In this document: piece by piece, positions 8,298-16,585 of the stretch
Numbering within the stretch: the first letter of the stretch is position 1
How the letters are laid out: each line of letters opens with the position of its first letter
Source: Pseudooceanicola algae
GTDB taxonomy: Bacteria; Pseudomonadota; Alphaproteobacteria; Rhodobacterales; Rhodobacteraceae
Direction: 5' to 3'
DNA: 64,000 nucleotides
Assembly (NCBI RefSeq): GCF_003590145.2
Contig: NZ_CP060436.1
Span: 3,364,501-3,428,500, forward strand
The notes under the pieces: generated by a model
Told to the model about the DNA's origin: nothing
The model's input: the letters and a program-made list of their open reading frames with translations, nothing else
Databases searched by the model: none
Translations under genes and position numbers: made by a program

Positions 8298-9674
8298 CTA
8301 GATCAGCGCCCCGGAGAGCGAATTCGTCCCGCTGCTCAGGATCCGCACGCGTCGCAGATCGCCGGGGGCCAGTGCGGGTGCCCGATCACCCGTCCGGCCG
8401 CCGGTTCGGTCGCCAGTCTGGTTGTCGACGGTGACATGGACGGCATGAAGGTAGTCGGACTTGCCGATCATCTGCCCGTCCAGCCGACCGGGTTTTTCGA
8501 ACAACACGCCGACTTCGCGGCCGACCATGGCATCCTGCAGCTTGCGTTGCTGGGTGGCCAGAAGCGATTGCAAGGCCTGAAGGCGGGCGGCGGCGACATC
8601 GTCGGGGACCATGCGCTCGCCCTTTTCCGCCGCCGGTGTGCCCGGACGGGCGGAGTAGCGAAAGCTGAAGGCGGTGCCGTATTCGACCCGGCGCACCAGA
8701 TCCAGCGTGGCCTCGAAATCGGCATCGGTTTCACCTGGGAAGCCGACGATGAAATCCCCCGAGAGGTGAATATCGGGCCGCGCCTGGCGAATCCGGTCGA
8801 TCAGGCGGAAATAATCGTCGCGCCCGTGTTTGCGGTTCATCGCCTTCAACACCCGGTCAGAGCCTGATTGCACTGGCAGATGCAGGTAGGGCATCAACTT
8901 GGCGCAGGTGCCATGGGCCGCGATCAGGTCGTCCTGCATGTCATTGGGGTGCGAGGTGGTGAAGCGCAGGCGTTCCAGGCCGTCGATCTCGGCCAGGGCA
9001 TGGATCAGGCGGGCCAGGCTCCAGTCGCCCCCCCTCGGCCCGGCGCCGTGGTAGGCGTTGACGTTCTGGCCCAGCAGGGTGATTTCGCGCACACCCCTGT
9101 CCACCAGGTCGCGGGCTTCTGTCAGGATCCGATCGGCGGGGCGGCTGAATTCGGCGCCGCGGGTATAGGGAACGACGCAGAAGGCGCAGAACTTGTCACA
9201 GCCTTCCTGCACGGTCAGAAAGGCCGTTGGCCCCCGCCGGGCGCGGGGCCGTGCCTTCAGGGCCTCGAACTTGTCCTCTTCGGGGAAATCCGTGTCCAGC
9301 ACCTTGGCGCCGTGACCGGCCTTTGCCTCCATCTCGGGCAGGCGGTGGTAGCTTTGCGGGCCGACGACCAGATCGACCATCGGCTGGCGGCGCATGATTT
9401 CCTGGCCTTCGGCCTGGGCCACGCAGCCGGCCACACCGATCTTCAGATCCGGTTTCGCCTCTTTCAGGTTCTGGAAACGGCCAAGCTCCGAATAGACCTT
9501 TTCGGCGGCCTTTTCGCGGATATGGCAGGTGTTCAGCAGGATCATGTCGGCGTCTTCGGGCGAAGAGACCTGATCATAGCCCGACCCGCCGAGCGCCTCG
9601 GCCATGCGTTCGCTGTCATAGACATTCATCTGGCAGCCGTAGGTCTTGATGAACAGCTTCTTGGTTCCGGCCAT
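8298..9674 (-). CDS. miaB: tRNA-2-methylthio-N6-dimethylallyladenosine synthase
   Basis: A 458-residue radical-SAM methylthiotransferase that converts i6A37 to ms2i6A37 in tRNAs reading UNN codons. The N-terminal domain starts [17 protein letters not shown] and has three cluster-binding Cys ([22 protein letters not shown]). The radical-SAM Cys triad is in [17 protein letters not shown] near residue 160. A TRAM domain closes the protein. I chose the ATG at 9674, which matches family N termini; a TTG at 9701 would add nine residues. The TRAM region carries a short [13 protein letters not shown] insertion near residue 430. It is convergent with the small exported protein gene. Confidence 0.95.
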   Translation of the reverse strand: MAGTKKLFIKTYGCQMNVYDSERMAEALGGSGYDQVSSPEDADMILLNTCHIREKAAEKVYSELGRFQNLKEAKPDLKIGVAGCVAQAEGQEIMRRQPMVDLVVGPQSYHRLPEMEAKAGHGAKVLDTDFPEEDKFEALKARPRARRGPTAFLTVQEGCDKFCAFCVVPYTRGAEFSRPADRILTEARDLVDRGVREITLLGQNVNAYHGAGPRGGDWSLARLIHALAEIDGLERLRFTTSHPNDMQDDLIAAHGTCAKLMPYLHLPVQSGSDRVLKAMNRKHGRDDYFRLIDRIRQARPDIHLSGDFIVGFPGETDADFEATLDLVRRVEYGTAFSFRYSARPGTPAAEKGERMVPDDVAAARLQALQSLLATQQRKLQDAMVGREVGVLFEKPGRLDGQMIGKSDYLHAVHVTVDNQTGDRTGGRTGDRAPALAPGDLRRVRILSSGTNSLSGALI

Positions 9675-9837
9675 GGGCGCCTGCCTTTTGCAGAAAAACA
9701 AGGGGATCAGGGCGTTTCCCTACACCAGGTGGCAGGGGGCTTGCAATGTGCGCGCGTGCGGGGTTTCCTGCACCAAAGCAATGCGGCGGCGGCCCCTTCG
9801 CCCGATTGAGACCGACAAAGACCCGCGGAGGCGCTTC

Positions 9838-10704
9838 TTGTATTTCAACAGCCTGCAAAGATTCATTGCCCGCGGCGCGGCGATCCTGGAAAAGGGTCCG
9901 ATCGCAATGATCTTCGCCGAAGACGAGGTGGAGCTGGACGCGACCCTGCGTCATCATCGCGAAGCCGGGTTCCTGCAGATCCTGCTGTTCGCGCCGGACC
10001 ATTTTACCCTGGCCGATGATCTTGATCCGGTGGTGACGCGCATCGGCTATTCCATGACCCGCGACAAGGCACTGTCGACCGCCGTCAACGCGGTGAACGA
10101 GGCCGCGCCGGTGGGGACCTGGCTATATTACTGCTACAACGCCGAATTCCTGTTCTACCCCTTCCGCGAAACCCGCACGGTGGGCGAATTGCTGATCTTC
10201 CATGCCGAGGAACGGCGCGATGCCATGCTGACCTACGTGGTCGACATCTATGCCGACGATCTGAGCCGCTACCCCCATGCGGTATCGGTCGAGAATGCCT
10301 ATCTCGACCGCTCGGGCTATTACGCGCTGGCGCGGCTGGACGAGAACAATCACCCGCGTGAACGTCAGCTGGATTTCTTTGGCGGTCTGCGCTGGCGCTA
10401 CGAGGAACATGTGCCCGAGAACCGGCGCAAGATCGACCGGATCTCGTTCTTCCGGGCGCGGCCGGGGCTGCACCTGCGCGAAGATCACACCTTCGACGAT
10501 CAGGAGCTGAACACCTTTTCCTGTGCTTGGCACCACAATCTGACGGCCTGCATCTGTTCCTTCCGCACCGCCAAGGCGCTGAAGCATAACCCCGGATCGC
10601 GCCAGGATATCCAGAGCTATTACTGGTTCAATTCCGAGAAATTCGAATGGAGCTCGCGTCAGCTTCTGGACCTCGGGCTCATGGAGCCGGGGCAGTGGTT
10701 CTAG
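9838..10704 (+). CDS. Conserved protein of unknown function, TTG start
   Basis: A 288-residue protein starting MYFNSLQRFIARGAAILEKG. The start is a TTG at 9838 with GGAGG six bases upstream; no ATG is well placed, and the frame upstream has no credible protein. It has no signal peptide or membrane helix. The region IAMIFAEDEVELDATLRHHREAGF followed by ILLFAPDHF suggests a Rossmann-like or GT-A-like fold, and a later MLTYVVDIYADDL resembles the Asp-bearing strand of family-2 glycosyltransferases, but I cannot prove this. Its 3' end overlaps the convergent argP-like gene by 26 bases. Function unknown; a diverged glycosyltransferase is the best guess. Confidence 0.7.
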   Translation: MYFNSLQRFIARGAAILEKGPIAMIFAEDEVELDATLRHHREAGFLQILLFAPDHFTLADDLDPVVTRIGYSMTRDKALSTAVNAVNEAAPVGTWLYYCYNAEFLFYPFRETRTVGELLIFHAEERRDAMLTYVVDIYADDLSRYPHAVSVENAYLDRSGYYALARLDENNHPRERQLDFFGGLRWRYEEHVPENRRKIDRISFFRARPGLHLREDHTFDDQELNTFSCAWHHNLTACICSFRTAKALKHNPGSRQDIQSYYWFNSEKFEWSSRQLLDLGLMEPGQWF

Positions 10705-11608
10705 GCGCCTCTGCCGGCAGCAAACGGGCAAGGGCGACCTGACGCAGGGAGTCGGTCAGCGGGGCAAGGCCGGGGCGCATCAGGCGCGAGACCTGCCAGT
10801 AGAGCGCGACATCGACGGGCGTGTCGGGGCGCAGTTCCACAAGGGCTCCGCTGGCCAGGTCGGCGCGGACACTCAGTTCCGGGTTCAGACCCCAGGCGAG
10901 GCCGTGACGCGCGCCCTGCTGAAAAGCTTCGGACGAGGGCATCACGTGGCGCGGCGGGGGCGGCAGGTCGGTGGGCGCGACATGGGCGTCGACCCACCTG
11001 TCCTGCAGGCGGTCCTTGGCATCGAATAGCAGGACCGGCGCGCGCGCCATGGCTTCGGGCGTCAGCCCGACGGGAAAGTACCGCGCGACAAAGCCCGGGC
11101 TGGCCGTCGCGAGATAGCGCATCCGGCCAAGGAAAATCGCATCGCATCCGCGCAGCGGCGTGGCGGTGGCGGTGATGGCGGCCATGACGCGGCCTTCGCG
11201 CAGCCAATCCGCCGAATGGCCTTCGTCATCGACCCGCAGGTTGAACTGCAGGCCCGGCGCGCTGTCCTGCGCCCGCGCCAGCGCTTCGGGGAACCAGGTC
11301 GCGAGGCTGTCGGCATTGACGGCGACAGAGACCTGGCCGCCGGGGCGTTCGACCTGCCCGATCTGGTGCAGGGCGCGGGATTCCAGCAGGGCAAGCTGTT
11401 CGGCATGCTGGGCCAGACGTGCCCCGGCCTGTGTGCCGGTCGCGGGCGGGCCGCGCTGTACCAGCACCATGCCAACCTGTTCTTCCAGCGCGCGCAGACG
11501 TTGTGACACGGCCGATTGCGTCACGCCCAGTTCTGCCGCCGCGCGGTCGAAGGATCCGCGCCGCAAGATCGCGGCCAAGGTGGCAAGCTGGGCGGGGTCT
11601 AGGGGCAT
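10679..11608 (-). CDS. LysR-family regulator, ArgP/LysG type
   Basis: A 309-residue transcription factor. The winged helix-turn-helix at residues 1-60 reads QLATLAAILRRGSFDRAAAELGVTQSAVSQRLRALEEQVG, closest to ArgP/IciA/LysG proteins; a LysR effector domain follows. It is divergent from a LysE-type exporter 114 bases away, the arrangement in which ArgP/LysG senses basic amino acids and switches on export. A dyad TATCCAG-N15-CTGGATA lies in that gap. I infer control of the exporter by lysine or arginine. It overlaps the 3' end of the preceding convergent gene by 26 bases. Confidence 0.88.
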   Translation of the reverse strand: MPLDPAQLATLAAILRRGSFDRAAAELGVTQSAVSQRLRALEEQVGMVLVQRGPPATGTQAGARLAQHAEQLALLESRALHQIGQVERPGGQVSVAVNADSLATWFPEALARAQDSAPGLQFNLRVDDEGHSADWLREGRVMAAITATATPLRGCDAIFLGRMRYLATASPGFVARYFPVGLTPEAMARAPVLLFDAKDRLQDRWVDAHVAPTDLPPPPRHVMPSSEAFQQGARHGLAWGLNPELSVRADLASGALVELRPDTPVDVALYWQVSRLMRPGLAPLTDSLRQVALARLLPAEAPRTTAPAP

Positions 11609-11618
11609 TAGCTTTGCT

Positions 11619-11647
11619 TATCCAGATCAAGGAATATTCACTGGATA
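11619..11647. promoter_or_regulatory. Inverted repeat, likely operator of the ArgP-like regulator
   Basis: TATCCAG (11619-11625) and CTGGATA (11641-11647) are perfect inverted arms separated by 15 bases. The site starts 10 bases upstream of the regulator start codon and 75 bases before the exporter ATG. LysR regulators usually bind such dyads between divergent genes. Confidence 0.55.
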
Positions 11648-11722
11648 CATCGCGCCACGCCCCCTAGTCAAACCCGACAGAAGTCACGGGCCGTCCGGGC
11701 CCGGCAGGGAAGGGCCCAGTAA

Positions 11723-12325
11723 ATGATGACAGCATGGCGCGCGGGATTCGGGATCGGATTGTCGCTGATCGTGGCGATCGGGGCTCAGAACGCCTTTGTA
11801 TTGCGCCAGGGGCTGTTGGGGCGTCATGTCTGGGCAGTGGTGCTGATCTGCGTGCTGTCGGACGCGGCGCTGATTGTCTTCGGGGTCACGGGGTTTGCCC
11901 ATCTGACCAACCGCTTTCCCGGGCTCGACATGGTTCTGCGGCTGGGCGGCGCCCTGTTCCTTGTCCTGTTCGGCGCCATGTCCCTGCGCAGTGCATGGCG
12001 CGGCGACAGCGTGCTGGAAGCCGCCGGCCAAACGGTCTCGGGCCTCGGCCGGACCATCGGGGTCTGCATGGCGCTGACCTGGGGAAATCCGCATGTCTAT
12101 GTCGATACGGTCCTGCTGCTTGGCGCAGTTTCTGCCGATTTCGAGGACAAGCGTGCCTTTGCCATCGGGGCCATTACCGCATCGACCCTGTTCTTCATCC
12201 TGCTCGGCTTCGGTGCCCGGTGGTTGCGCGGGCTGTTTCGCACCGCGCGGTCCTGGCAGATCCTGGATGTCGTGGTGGCCCTCATCATGTGGGCCATCGC
12301 CGCCCGGCTGCTGTTCTGGAGCTAG
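11723..12325 (+). CDS. LysE/ArgO-family amino-acid exporter
   Basis: A 200-residue inner-membrane protein with about six helices. The N terminus FGIGLSLIVAIGAQNAFVLRQGL is the LysE/ArgO signature, and LTWGNPHVYVDTVLLLGAVS near residue 115 is the second conserved loop. Members export lysine, arginine or their analogues. Length and topology match the family. It is divergent from the ArgP-like regulator and followed 99 bases later by another exporter on the same strand. Confidence 0.92.
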   Translation: MMTAWRAGFGIGLSLIVAIGAQNAFVLRQGLLGRHVWAVVLICVLSDAALIVFGVTGFAHLTNRFPGLDMVLRLGGALFLVLFGAMSLRSAWRGDSVLEAAGQTVSGLGRTIGVCMALTWGNPHVYVDTVLLLGAVSADFEDKRAFAIGAITASTLFFILLGFGARWLRGLFRTARSWQILDVVVALIMWAIAARLLFWS

Positions 12326-12424
12326 GCTGCCGCCCCGCAGGCCCGTCGGTTGGGTCGGCGGCGTCTGGCGCGCGTCCCACGCCAGTACTTGTGTGAACCA
12401 GGCATTGGCCTTAGGGCAGGATGC

Positions 12425-13318
12425 ATGATCGAAGCACGTATCTCTCGCCCGCTCTACGGGGTGTTCTGGATGCTGGCCACGGGGCTGGTCTTCGTGGCGG
12501 TGACCGCGCTTGTCAAAAGCCTCGGGACCGCTTTGCCGGCCAGCGAAGCGGCCTTTTTGCGCTTTGCCCTGGGGCTGGTCCTGCTGCTGCCGCTGCTGAA
12601 GAAGTTCTCCCGGCTGAAAATCACCGCTACGCAGTGGAAGCTGTTCCTGCTGCGCGGCGCGATCCATTCGGTCGGGGTGGCCTTCTGGTTCTTTGCCATG
12701 GCGCGGATCCCGCTGGCCGATGTGACGGCGATGAACTACCTCTCGCCGATCCTGATTACCATTGGTGCCGCGATTTTCCTCGGGGAAAAGCTGCATGTGC
12801 GCCGGATCGGGGCCGTGATCGCGGGGCTGATCGGCGCGCTGATCATCCTGCGGCCCGGCCTGCGCGAGATCGGCGCGGGGCATCTGGCGATGCTGGCCAC
12901 GGCCAGCTGTTTCGCGGCCTCCTACATGATTTCCAAGCGTCTGTCCGATGACAGCGACCCGGCGCTGATCGTGGCCATGCTGTCGGTTACGGTGACCATC
13001 GGTCTGGCCCCGATGGCGCTGCCGGTCTGGGTGGCGCCGGACCTGACACAGCTTGTCACGCTGTTCGCGGTCGCGGTTTTGGCCACGGCGGGGCATCTCT
13101 TCATGACCCTGGCCTTCAAGGAGGCGCCGATGACCGTGACCCAGCCGGTCACCTTCCTGCAGCTGGTCTGGTCGGTGCTTGTCGGCGCGCTGGTCTTTCA
13201 CGAGGCGGTCGATCCCTTCGTGATTCTGGGCGGTGTGCTGATCCTCTCGGCCGTCAGCTTCATCACCTGGCGCGAAGCGGTGCTGAAACGGCGAGAGATC
13301 ACTCCGCCTGCGGTCTAG
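12425..13318 (+). CDS. EamA/DMT-family permease
   Basis: A 297-residue membrane protein with ten predicted helices and two EamA repeats; the first ends near IGAAIFLGEKLHVRRIGAVIAGLIGALII and the second near LVGALVFHEAVDPFVILGGVLIL. Such transporters move metabolites or amino acids, but the substrate cannot be read from sequence. The ATG at 12425 follows AGGGCAGGATGC. A shifted ATG at 12421 is in another frame. It follows the LysE-type exporter and may be co-transcribed. Confidence 0.88.
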   Translation: MIEARISRPLYGVFWMLATGLVFVAVTALVKSLGTALPASEAAFLRFALGLVLLLPLLKKFSRLKITATQWKLFLLRGAIHSVGVAFWFFAMARIPLADVTAMNYLSPILITIGAAIFLGEKLHVRRIGAVIAGLIGALIILRPGLREIGAGHLAMLATASCFAASYMISKRLSDDSDPALIVAMLSVTVTIGLAPMALPVWVAPDLTQLVTLFAVAVLATAGHLFMTLAFKEAPMTVTQPVTFLQLVWSVLVGALVFHEAVDPFVILGGVLILSAVSFITWREAVLKRREITPPAV

Positions 13319-13330
13319 ACCCCTTCCCGT

Positions 13331-13344
13331 TTGATCCGCGTCAA
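13331..13344. promoter_or_regulatory. FNR/CRP-type palindrome TTGATCCGCGTCAA
   Basis: TTGAT-N4-GTCAA matches the FNR/FnrL consensus TTGAT-N4-ATCAA at nine of ten positions. It lies 57 bases upstream of the YdcH-like gene start, a workable distance for activation. It suggests oxygen- or nitric-oxide-linked control, but one site alone is weak evidence. Confidence 0.45.
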
Positions 13345-13401
13345 GGCGGGGCGGCCCGGCGGCGGCTAGGTCTGTTGCAGCAACAAAGGAAGGGACCCCA
13401 G

Positions 13402-13653
13402 ATGTCCAATACACCACACCAGCTGCACGACGAATTTCCGCAATTCGCGCAGGCCCTGCATGACCTGAAGACGCAGGATGCGCATTTCGCCCGCCTCGCG
13501 GAGGAGTATCAGGAGGTCAACGGCCAGATCCACCGGGCCGAAACCGATGTCACCCCGATCTCGGACGCCGCAATGACCGACCTGCGCAAGCGCCGGGGCG
13601 CGCTGCGGGATCAGATCTTTGCCGCGCTGAAGATGGCTCAGCCCACCTCGTAA
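13402..13653 (+). CDS. YdcH/DUF465-family small protein
   Basis: An 83-residue, mostly helical and charged protein: MSNTPHQLHDEFPQFAQAL, then HFARLAEEYQEVNGQIHRAE, ending DLRKRRGALRDQIFAALK. This is the pattern of the DUF465/YdcH family of short coiled-coil cytosolic proteins of unknown function. The ATG at 13402 has AAGGAAGGGA upstream. Its end overlaps the convergent pccR gene by 16 bases. An FNR-like palindrome lies upstream. Confidence 0.85.
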   Translation: MSNTPHQLHDEFPQFAQALHDLKTQDAHFARLAEEYQEVNGQIHRAETDVTPISDAAMTDLRKRRGALRDQIFAALKMAQPTS

Positions 13654-15038
13654 GGCAGGGTGCCGCGGGCGTTGGGATCGATCGTCAGCTTGCGTTCCAG
13701 GGGCGGAACCGAGCGTTGGTGGCAATCCTCGCGCTCGCAGATCCGGCAGGAAATCCCGATGGGTTCAAAGGCGCGCGGATTGCCGATGTCGAGGCCATCC
13801 GCATAGACCAGCTTGTCCGCATGGGCCACTTCGCAGCCGAGCGCGATAGCATAGCGGCGCACCGGCGCGCCCCAGCGGCCGCCGGGTTTGCTGACGTCAT
13901 GGGCCAGGCTGACATAGCGCACACCGTCCGGGGTTTCGGCCAGTTGGCGCAGGAACTGGCCGGGCGTCTCGAAGGCGCGGTGGACGTTCCACAGCGGGCA
14001 AGCCCCGCCGTAGCGGGCGAATTGCAGCAGTGTCGCTGAATGCCGCTTGGTGATGGTGCCGGCCTGATCGACCCGCACGAAGAAGAAGGGTACGCCCTTG
14101 GCGCCGGGCCGTTGCAGGGTCGACAGCCGGTGCGCGACCTGTTCGATCGAGGCGCCAAAGCGCATCGCCAGAACCTCAAGATCATGGCGCTCGACCCGCG
14201 CGGCCTCGAGGATCCGGGCATAGGGCATCAGCGCGGCCCCGGCAAAGTAGTTGGCCAGCCCGATCTTGGCGATGGCGCGGGAGGTTTCGGACTGGAACCG
14301 GGCCAGGTCCAGCGTGGCTTCCAGCAGCTTGTCCTGTTCCAGCAGGGCGACCTGCAACAGCAGCTGAAAGGTCTGGGTTTCCGGCGCGGCGCGCAGCGAC
14401 AGGGTCAGCTGCTTTTCCCCCGGATCGTAGTGGCGCAGGGCGTCGGTATCGGCAAAGCGCACCCGCACCCCGCGATTGCCAAGTGCTGCGACGGCGCGGA
14501 CCCGGATGTTGTTTTCATTCCGCACCGGCGTCGCGAAATGTTCGGCCGCGCGGTCCACCGCATCAATGTAATTGTCGCAGTAATGGAAGAAATCGCGCAC
14601 CTCGTCCCAGGGGCTGGGGGTGGCGCGGGCGTCTTCGCGCCCCAGTGCCTCGTCCAGCGAGGCAAGCCGTTCATGGGTCTGCCGATAGGCCCGGTGCAGA
14701 TGCAGGAAGGCCCGCGCCAGCGTCGGCGCGTTCGAGGCCGTCAGCCGCAGGTCGGCCAGGGGCGGCGAAATCTCGGCCAGCACCGGGTCGGCCATCGCCT
14801 CGCGCATGTCGCTGACCAGGCGTTCGTGATCGCCGGTCGAAAGCTCGGTCACATCGACGCCGAATTCCTGCGCCATGGCCAGCACGACCGAGGTCGAGAC
14901 CGGCCGATTGTTGTTTTCCATCTGGTTCAGATAGGGCAGGGAGACGCCAAGCTTGGCGGCAAAGTCCTTTTGCGTCAGGCCGAGGCGCTGACGTATTTCC
15001 CGAAGCTTTGCCCCGGCATAGAGTTTCTGAGCAGCCAT
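13638..15038 (-). CDS. pccR: Short-chain acyl-CoA regulator (PccR/RamB family)
   Basis: A 466-residue regulator of the ScfR group. An XRE helix-turn-helix covers about residues 8-65 (GAKLREIRQRLGLTQKDFAAKLGVSLPYLNQMENNNRPVS), followed by an IrrE/DUF955-like central part and a C-terminal DUF2083 domain with the Cys cluster CRICEREDCHQ. In Rhodobacter sphaeroides PccR controls propionyl-CoA carboxylase and binds TTTGCAAA elements. Here the same half-sites occur in front of this gene and in front of pccB. I chose the ATG at 15038 (AGGTGGGGA upstream) over a TTG at 15062. An MFS gene separates it from pccB, and its 3' end overlaps the YdcH-like gene. Confidence 0.9.
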   Translation of the reverse strand: MAAQKLYAGAKLREIRQRLGLTQKDFAAKLGVSLPYLNQMENNNRPVSTSVVLAMAQEFGVDVTELSTGDHERLVSDMREAMADPVLAEISPPLADLRLTASNAPTLARAFLHLHRAYRQTHERLASLDEALGREDARATPSPWDEVRDFFHYCDNYIDAVDRAAEHFATPVRNENNIRVRAVAALGNRGVRVRFADTDALRHYDPGEKQLTLSLRAAPETQTFQLLLQVALLEQDKLLEATLDLARFQSETSRAIAKIGLANYFAGAALMPYARILEAARVERHDLEVLAMRFGASIEQVAHRLSTLQRPGAKGVPFFFVRVDQAGTITKRHSATLLQFARYGGACPLWNVHRAFETPGQFLRQLAETPDGVRYVSLAHDVSKPGGRWGAPVRRYAIALGCEVAHADKLVYADGLDIGNPRAFEPIGISCRICEREDCHQRSVPPLERKLTIDPNARGTLPYEVG

Positions 15039-15055
15039 TCCCCACCTGTCAACGA

Positions 15056-15093
15056 TTTGCAACTTAGCCCGTCGGCAAGGCTAACTTTGCAAA
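15056..15093. promoter_or_regulatory. Two TTTGCAAA-like half-sites upstream of pccR
   Basis: TTTGCAAC at 15056-15063 and TTTGCAAA at 15086-15093, 30 bases apart start to start (about three helical turns). The nearer one begins 18 bases from the pccR ATG. Matches the half-site described for PccR/RamB regulators and suggests autoregulation. Confidence 0.65.
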
Positions 15094-15134
15094 CCATGGT
15101 TAACAAGCGGTAAGGTTTCGTGGGAATTTCGGGT

Positions 15135-16364
15135 CTAAAGCGCGGCCAGCCGGGCTTCGCGCCGCATCACGGCGAGGATCGACAGCATTCCCCCGATGCC
15201 GCAGGCCAGCATCAGCCAGATCAGTGGGAAATGCCCGCTTTCGGGGCTCAGCAGCGCGCCGGCCAGGGCCGACAGGGCCGCGCCGCCGCCGATCATCATG
15301 GCGCCGCCAAGGCCCGAAGCGGTACCGGCCAGGTGCGGGCGCACCGACAGCATGCCCGCATTGGCCGACGGGACGATCATGCCATTTCCCAGGCCGACAA
15401 AGACCATGCCGCCGAAAAACGCGTAATGGCTGCCGATTTCCCCGTAGGCGAGGCCAAGCGACAGGATCATGCCAAAGGTGATGATAATGGTGCCGATCAG
15501 GATCAACCGGTTCATCCCGACCCGGGTGGCCAGGCGCGCGGTGGCCCAGTTGCCGAAGAAATAGCCGCAGCCTGCCGTGGCGTTGAAGGTGCCGAATTGC
15601 GCCGGTGTCAGGTGAAAGACCTCTGTCGCGACGAAGGGTCCCCCGCCGAGGTAGGCAAAGAAGGCACCCGATGCCAGGGCCGCGGCCATGCAATAGCCCC
15701 AGAACCGGGGCGAGGTCAGCAGGTCGGGATATTCGCCGAATTGCCGCATCAGCGACAGGCCGCTGGGTTTCGATGTTTCCCCGAGGTCGATCCAGGTCAC
15801 TGCAAAGACCCCTAGGCCGAAGCTGAACAGCAACCAGAAGGAGGCCTGCCAGCCGAACCAGACATCCAGCACGCCGCCCAGCATCGGGGCGAACATCGGC
15901 ACCATCGACATGCCCATGGTGACATAGCCCATGACGGCCGCCGCCCGGTCGCCTTCGTACATGTCGCGCACGGCGGCGCGGGACAGGGCCATGCCGGTGG
16001 CAATGGCGGCCTGAAGGATGCGGAAGGCGATGAACACCTGAAAGTTCGGCGCCATCAGGCAGCCGAGCGTCGCCAGGAGGAAGACCACGAGGCTGAAGAG
16101 CAGCACCGGACGTCGCCCGAACCGGTCGCCGAGCGGTCCGATGAACAATTGCAGCGCTCCGCTGGCCGCCAGGTAGGCGGCGACCGACAATTGGACGACC
16201 TTGTAGTCGATCTGGAAATGATCCGCGATCCGGGGCAGCGACGGCAAGAAAATGTTCATTGTCATGGCCGACAATCCGGCCAGCATTACCAATGTGACAA
16301 GATGCGGCGGCGTGCGCCCTGTTCTTGTGCCCTGTGGCGTGCCATGATCGCTGGAGTTCATCAT
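15135..16364 (-). CDS. MFS transporter, Bcr/CflA drug-efflux type
   Basis: A 409-residue membrane protein with 12 predicted helices. The loop GPLGDRFGRRPVLLFSL near residue 80 is MFS motif A, and NIFLPSLPRIADHF at the first helix is typical of Bcr/CflA drug-proton antiporters. A double ATG at 16364 follows AGGATG. It lies between pccR and pccB and is divergent from pccB; the PccR half-sites fall in its own promoter region, so it may be co-regulated. The substrate is unknown; export of an organic acid or toxic by-product is possible but unproven. Confidence 0.88.
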   Translation of the reverse strand: MMNSSDHGTPQGTRTGRTPPHLVTLVMLAGLSAMTMNIFLPSLPRIADHFQIDYKVVQLSVAAYLAASGALQLFIGPLGDRFGRRPVLLFSLVVFLLATLGCLMAPNFQVFIAFRILQAAIATGMALSRAAVRDMYEGDRAAAVMGYVTMGMSMVPMFAPMLGGVLDVWFGWQASFWLLFSFGLGVFAVTWIDLGETSKPSGLSLMRQFGEYPDLLTSPRFWGYCMAAALASGAFFAYLGGGPFVATEVFHLTPAQFGTFNATAGCGYFFGNWATARLATRVGMNRLILIGTIIITFGMILSLGLAYGEIGSHYAFFGGMVFVGLGNGMIVPSANAGMLSVRPHLAGTASGLGGAMMIGGGAALSALAGALLSPESGHFPLIWLMLACGIGGMLSILAVMRREARLAAL

Positions 16365-16415
16365 GGCATCCTGCTAATCGCGTGATAGGGGCATGTCCAT
16401 GTGCTCTGCATCCAC

Positions 16416-16463
16416 TTTGCAGATTTGCACTTTGCAAATTCCCGATTGCAATGGATTTGCAAA
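16416..16463. promoter_or_regulatory. Cluster of TTTGCAAA-type half-sites upstream of pccB
   Basis: Within 48 bases there are TTTGCAGA (16416), TTTGCACT (16424), TTTGCAAA (16431), ATTGCAAT (16445) and TTTGCAAA (16456). The perfect copies match the PccR/RamB recognition element. The cluster lies 123 bases before the pccB start and 52 bases before the MFS gene start, so one regulator could serve both directions. Confidence 0.75.
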
Positions 16464-16585
16464 TTTGCCCGATTTCCCTTTGTAACGTCGATTTCCAGCC
16501 TTATGGTCACGAAAAGCGCGGCGCGGACGACCCGTGGCGCCAGCGACCGTGACAGGCGCCCGACGGGGCGCGGGAAGGACATCGC

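Noticed and set aside
11684-13417. A 577-codon minus-strand frame opposite the two exporter genes
   Set aside because: Gln/Asp/Arg/Gly-rich translation without motifs; opposite two clear membrane proteins.
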